The position numbers and the translations under genes were made by a program. Under the pieces are notes generated by a model that was given only the letters and a program-made list of their open reading frames with translations, was not told the origin of the DNA and did no database searches. Below, piece after piece: positions 45,042 to 49,340 of a DNA stretch of 49,340 nt (its first letter is position 1; every line of letters begins with the position of its first letter). This DNA comes from Candidatus Magasanikiibacteriota bacterium (lineage in GTDB: Bacteria; Patescibacteriota; Patescibacteriia; Magasanikbacterales; JACTTX01), in NCBI GenBank assembly GCA_015661005.1, contig JACTTX010000001.1, forward strand, positions 1 through 49,340, given 5' to 3'.

Positions 45042-45127
45042 AGCGCCGGCGCGATCGTGAAAAAAATCATGCCGCCGACCATGACGAGCACTATCACAAA
45101 CCAGGCCTTTTTTTGCCAACGTTTCAT
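45038..45127 (-). CDS. 29-aa single-TM microprotein overlapping the recJ start
   Basis: Manual translation MKRWQKKAWFVIVLVMVGGMIFFTIAPAL*; ATGA overlap with recJ. Confidence 0.45.
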   Translation of the reverse strand: MKRWQKKAWFVIVLVMVGGMIFFTIAPAL

Positions 45128-45145
45128 AAAGTGTCAAAGAGTGCG

Positions 45146-45290
45146 GCGCAAATGTCGTTCCTGTCCTATGTTGAATAGTTACCGGCAAATGTCGTTCCTA
45201 ACTGGCGTTGAATAGCAACTTGCAAATGACGTTCTTGATTGAAGAGCACGTCATTTGCAAGTTGCTATTCAACACGCACGTCATTTGCGC
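45146..45290 (+). repeat. Conserved-centre palindrome (family A), copy 4, with tandem half-copies
   Basis: Inner perfect arms 45207-45273 around CGTTCTTGATTGAAGAGCACG; GCAAATGTCGTTCCT units at left. Confidence 0.92.
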
Positions 45291-45315
45291 TTAACTCCCT
45301 TTTTTAAATTCCGAA

Positions 45316-47175
45316 CTATCTCTTCAGCACCGCTAAATACGTTTCGGCCGGAATATCAACGGAGCCGCGGCCCAGTCCCATCATCTTCTTTTTACCTTTT
45401 TTCTGCTTTTCCAGCAACTTGCGTTTGCGGGTAACGTCGCCGCCGGACATTTTCTGCATGACATCTTTGCGCAAGGCGGAAAGCCGCTCGGCGGCAATGA
45501 CTTTTCCGCCAATCGCGGCCTGCAATTTTACTTCAAACATCTGTTTCGGCAAACTCTCTTTGAGTTTTTCCACAATGACGCGGCCGATTTTGTACGCCTC
45601 ATCGCGCCAAATGATTTGCGCCAAGGCCTCCACCACCTCTTCGGCCACCAAAATGTCCAAACGAACGACATCAGTCAGCTCATAATTTTTCAGTTCGTAA
45701 TTCAAGGACGCGTAACCGGAGGAAACGGACTTCAAGCGATCATAAAAATCCACCAGAATGGACGCGAGCGGCAATTCATAATGCAGAAGAGCGCGCTCGC
45801 CCAAGAATTCCATTGTCAAATATCGTCCGCGTTTTTCAGAAACCAATTGCATGATTCCGCCCAAAAATTCTTTGGGCGTGATGATGTCAGCCCGCACCCA
45901 GGGCTCTTCAATTTCTTTAAGCCATGAAGGGTCGGGGAGTTCCACCGGACTTTTTATAATAATGACGTCGCCGTTGGTTTTGGTGACGCGATAAGCCACG
46001 CTCGGCGTGGTGACAACAATATCCATTCCGTATTCGCGCCGCAATCTCTCTTGCACAATTTCCAGATGCAAAAGTCCCAAGAGTCCGACGCGGAATCCAT
46101 AACCCAAAGCCGCGGAATGTTCCGGTTCATAGGCCATGGCCGCGTCATTTAGTTTCAAACGCTCCATCGCGTCCCGCAAACGGGCGTATCCGTCTCCTTC
46201 TTTGGGGAAAATTCCGGCAAAGACCATTGGTTTGGCGGCTTGATAACCGGGAAGCGGGTCAACATGGCTGTGGGCACCCGGTTCCGCGGGACTTGCGGCA
46301 ATGGTGTCACCAACGGAAACCAAGGAAATATCTTTGACGCCGCTTACAACGTAACCAATTTCTCCGGCGCTTAATTTTTTTACCACCACGAGCTTGGGCG
46401 TGTAGACGCCAATCTCCATCACTTCGCTTTTGGCGCGGGAGTGCAGAAGCTCCACGGTGTCGCCCGGTCTGATCAGGCCGTCAACAACGCGCACGGAAGC
46501 CACCACTCCTTTGTAATCATCATAACGCGAATCAAAAATCAGCGAACGAAAAGGCGCGGCGGCATTGCCGGCGGGCGTCGGTACGCGCTCTACTATGGCG
46601 TCTAAAATTTTTTCCACGCCTTCGCCGGTTTTTCCGGAAGCGAGAATGACATCGTCATCACGGCAACCAATCAGTTCGCAAATTTCTTTTTTTGTTTGTT
46701 CAATTTGGGCGTTCGGCAGATCAACTTTGTTGACTACCGGAATGATGGTTAGATTTTGTTCCAAGGCCAGATAAAGATTGGCCAAGGTCTGCGCCTGCAC
46801 GCCTTGGGTGGCGTCCACCAACAATAACGCGCCTTCAACCGCGGCTAATGATCTGGAGACCTCATAATTAAAATCCACGTGCCCGGGCGTATCAATTAGG
46901 TTCAAGATATATTCATCATTTTCATCTTTTCCTGCATCCGATTGTTTTGTTGTCTGTTGTTTGTTGTTTGTTATCTGTTGTCTGTTGTAGACCATTCGCG
47001 CCGGCTGAAGCTTGATGGTGATCCCGCGTTCGCGTTCAATGTCCATCGTGTCCAGCATTTGCTCTTTCATTTCTCTTTTGGGAACCGTTCCGGTAAATTC
47101 CAAAAGACGGTCGGCCAAGGTTGATTTCCCGTGATCAACGTGAGCAATAATGCAGAAGTTGCGGATGTTATTCAT
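45316..47175 (-). CDS. lepA: Elongation factor 4 (LepA)
   Basis: IAHVDHGKSTLADRLLE, LNLIDTPGHVDF, KMMGLGRGSVDIPAETYLAVLK. Confidence 0.97.
   Translation of the reverse strand: MNNIRNFCIIAHVDHGKSTLADRLLEFTGTVPKREMKEQMLDTMDIERERGITIKLQPARMVYNRQQITNNKQQTTKQSDAGKDENDEYILNLIDTPGHVDFNYEVSRSLAAVEGALLLVDATQGVQAQTLANLYLALEQNLTIIPVVNKVDLPNAQIEQTKKEICELIGCRDDDVILASGKTGEGVEKILDAIVERVPTPAGNAAAPFRSLIFDSRYDDYKGVVASVRVVDGLIRPGDTVELLHSRAKSEVMEIGVYTPKLVVVKKLSAGEIGYVVSGVKDISLVSVGDTIAASPAEPGAHSHVDPLPGYQAAKPMVFAGIFPKEGDGYARLRDAMERLKLNDAAMAYEPEHSAALGYGFRVGLLGLLHLEIVQERLRREYGMDIVVTTPSVAYRVTKTNGDVIIIKSPVELPDPSWLKEIEEPWVRADIITPKEFLGGIMQLVSEKRGRYLTMEFLGERALLHYELPLASILVDFYDRLKSVSSGYASLNYELKNYELTDVVRLDILVAEEVVEALAQIIWRDEAYKIGRVIVEKLKESLPKQMFEVKLQAAIGGKVIAAERLSALRKDVMQKMSGGDVTRKRKLLEKQKKGKKKMMGLGRGSVDIPAETYLAVLKR
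46941..46990 (-). repeat. Heptanucleotide tract (family C) inside lepA
   Basis: Minus strand: caacaga caacaga taacaaa caacaaa caacaga caacaaa acaatcg. Confidence 0.75.
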
Positions 47176-47176
47176 A

Positions 47177-48796
47177 TCACTGCGGCGTTCCGACGTCTGA
47201 CACGTCCGTTGGCACGAATTGTTTGCGCACCAAACGCGAGCGCACCGCGTCCACCAGCACTTTAATTTCTTCGCTCTTCAAAAGCAAACCGGCAATGACG
47301 TAAACGGCGAGCCCTACAATTCCCGCCACCACGCCTTGCGTAAAAATTCCGGCGAAAGTGTCTAAATTCAAAACATTGCCGAGCCGCGTTTTCACGATTT
47401 GCGCCACCACGGCCATGACCACGGCCGCGCCGCTCATTTTGAAAAGCGAATGCAAGAGCGCCATGGTTTCCAGTGTCCCGATTTTTAATCGCAACGGCGC
47501 CCACAGCAAAACAAAATTCAAAATTTGCGCGATGGAATACGCGCCGGCCAAACCAATGACGCCCCAGCGGGCCAGATAAATCGCGGCCAAAGCGCCGAGA
47601 CCATTGGCAATCAGGGAAGCAAAAAATGGTGTCCGCGTGTCTTCCAGCGCATAAAAAGCGCGCGCAACAATTTGCACCATACCTTGCGCAAACAAACTCA
47701 TCGCAAAAAAAGCCAGGGCGTTGGCGGTGGCAATGGTGGCCGTCCAATCAAAAGCGCCGGAGCCGTAAATAACCCGAACAATTTGCGCGCGCAAGAGAAT
47801 GAGTAGAATGGAAAGAGGAATCATGAAGAGCAATATCTGCCGGATGGTGCCGACCAAAGTTTTTTTGAGCGCGGGAATATCACGACGCGCCGCCGCTTCC
47901 GTCAAACTGGGAAAGGCGGCGACGGCGTAAGAAACGGCAATGATGCCCAGCGGCACGGACTGCAAATTATTGGCCAGATTGAAAACGGCAATCGTGCCGC
48001 GCGATAATTTTGAACCAATGACCGTGATGACCAACAAAAAAATTTGGGAGGTAGCCAGCGCTAATGTCCGCGGCACCATCAGCGTCATTATTTTTTTAAC
48101 CAGCTTGTCCCGCCAATCAAAAAGCCAACAGAGGCGGAAGCCAATACCGCCAAGTGTCGGCAGTTGCACGGCCAAATGCAGAGCCGCGCCAAGGACAACG
48201 CCCCAGGCCAAACCGGTTGGCCCGAGCAGAGGAACAAAAATCAGCGCGCCAAAAATAATTCCCAAGTTGTAAAAAATCGGCGCCAAAGAAAAAATTAAAA
48301 ATCTTTTGAGCGCTTGCAGGACGCCGCCGACAATTCCGGAAAGTCCCAAAAGAATCGGCGCCAACATCATGATGCGGCTGAACGCCACCGTCATTTGCAT
48401 TTTGGCGTCATCAAAGCCGGGCGTCAGGAGACGCATGGCAACCGGCGCGGCCAAAGCCAGGGCCACCGCCAAGGCGCCCAAAGCAACGACAAAAACCGAA
48501 ATGAGTTTGTTGGTCAACTCCCAGCCGCGTTTGGGGCCGTCATTATCTTCTAAAAAAACGCGGGTGAAAACCGGAATGAAACCGGCGGAAAGCGCGCCTA
48601 AAATTAAAAGATTGAAAAGCAAATCCGGAATGCGGAAGGCGGCATAATATGAATCCAAAATATCGCCGGCGCCAAAAGTGTGCGTCAGCACGCGATCGCG
48701 GAATAATCCAAGCAGGCGCGACAACAAGGACGCGGCGCCCAAGATGATCGCCGCGCCGGTTATTGTGTTTGATTGTTTGCTGATGAAACGGAGCAT
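47177..48796 (-). CDS. murJ: Lipid II flippase MurJ-like
   Basis: AAIILGAASLLSRLLGLFRDRVLTHTFGAGDILDSYYAAFRIPDLLFNLL. Confidence 0.93.
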   Translation of the reverse strand: MLRFISKQSNTITGAAIILGAASLLSRLLGLFRDRVLTHTFGAGDILDSYYAAFRIPDLLFNLLILGALSAGFIPVFTRVFLEDNDGPKRGWELTNKLISVFVVALGALAVALALAAPVAMRLLTPGFDDAKMQMTVAFSRIMMLAPILLGLSGIVGGVLQALKRFLIFSLAPIFYNLGIIFGALIFVPLLGPTGLAWGVVLGAALHLAVQLPTLGGIGFRLCWLFDWRDKLVKKIMTLMVPRTLALATSQIFLLVITVIGSKLSRGTIAVFNLANNLQSVPLGIIAVSYAVAAFPSLTEAAARRDIPALKKTLVGTIRQILLFMIPLSILLILLRAQIVRVIYGSGAFDWTATIATANALAFFAMSLFAQGMVQIVARAFYALEDTRTPFFASLIANGLGALAAIYLARWGVIGLAGAYSIAQILNFVLLWAPLRLKIGTLETMALLHSLFKMSGAAVVMAVVAQIVKTRLGNVLNLDTFAGIFTQGVVAGIVGLAVYVIAGLLLKSEEIKVLVDAVRSRLVRKQFVPTDVSDVGTPQ

Positions 48797-48813
48797 GGCT
48801 TTTGTCGGTTTAT

Positions 48814-48884
48814 CGGGGACAGTTCTAAAGGGGACACTTCTAAACGCAAAGCGTTTAGAAGTGTCCCCTTTAGAACTGTCCCCG
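48814..48884. repeat. Nested family B palindrome
   Basis: GGGGACAGTTCTAAA[GGGGACACTTCTAAACGC AAA GCGTTTAGAAGTGTCCCC]TTTAGAACTGTCCCC. Confidence 0.95.
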
Positions 48885-48888
48885 ATTG

Positions 48889-49340
48889 TTAAAAATCAAC
48901 GGTCAGTGAAACATAATCCGTTCCGCGATCGCGGCTCGCGTCTTCAACGTAAAGCGTGGCCGTAACGCGCCCATCCGGACTTTTGAATTCAATGGTGGTG
49001 CGCTCCGCATCCACCATTTGCGCCGGGCGGGAGGCGTATTTCACTTTGGCAAATTCGGTTTGGTAGTAACAGAAAATCTTCTTTGGTAATTTCTTTGGTG
49101 ACGGTAACCCGTCCAGTTTCATCAACACGGCGCACGGTTTTTGTGGCCGGGCTGATTTTTAAAAATGGCGAGAGAATCAGTTTGGGGAGAAAAGTGGCAA
49201 TGGCCAAACTGCGGCGCTTACTGCCGCCGGAGATGAAAGTTATTTTTTGAATATTTTCTTTGTCGTAAAGATGGACGTCGGCGGGAAAATTTTCCGGCAC
49301 ATCTTTGAGGGTTTTGGAACCGCTCGTGATGATGATGCCG
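48889..49340 (-). pseudogene. Partial hypothetical protein split by a frameshift (or a sequencing error)
   Basis: Minus-frame GIIITSGSKTLKDVPENFPADVHLYDKENIQKITFIS...KEITKEDF continues in another frame as CYYQTEFAKVKYASRPAQMVDAERTTIEFKSPDGRVTATLYVEDASRD. Confidence 0.5.

Noticed and set aside
46941-46990. Intein or intron in lepA
   Set aside because: The insert is only ~20 aa, low complexity, without splice motifs; explained better by heptamer expansion.

Overview
Dense, mostly co-directional bacterial chromosome segment. The compact genes, pilin array, ABC1 kinase, phasin-like ORF and minimal regulators suggest a Candidate Phyla Radiation (Patescibacteria) genome; this is an inference and no rRNA is present to test it. 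Recognisable content: glycosyltransferase, DNA pol III delta', BNR/VPS10-like lipoprotein, frr, glycyl-tRNA synthetase, C45-like NTN hydrolase, M16 peptidase, tpiA, TPR protein, a tRNA-Thr/Tyr/Thr-rpmG cluster plus tRNA-Trp, a Phd/RelE-type TA pair, a type IV pilus locus (response regulator, PilB, PilC, minor pilins, PilM and five tandem paralogous prepilins), a ZnuCB-like ABC transporter, PAS protein, amino-acid permease, YidC, SPFH protein, AbiEii-like TA pair, CIRCE-hrcA-grpE-dnaK-(small TM protein)-dnaJ, ECF sigma with DUF5667/DUF5666 proteins, RNase H, RecJ, LepA and MurJ. The most unusual signal is in the spacers, and sometimes inside genes. There is a family of four long palindromes with an almost invariant 21-nt centre (CGTTCTTGATTGGAGAACACG) and locus-specific but self-complementary arms, one copy translated in frame inside the delta' gene. 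There is also a GGGGACA...TGTCCCC hairpin family, degenerate heptanucleotide tracts (two inside grpE and lepA), a repeated ATTNGTAT spacer motif, and a 153-nt cloverleaf-like inverted repeat after dnaJ. All functional assignments come from reading the sequence; no database search was run.
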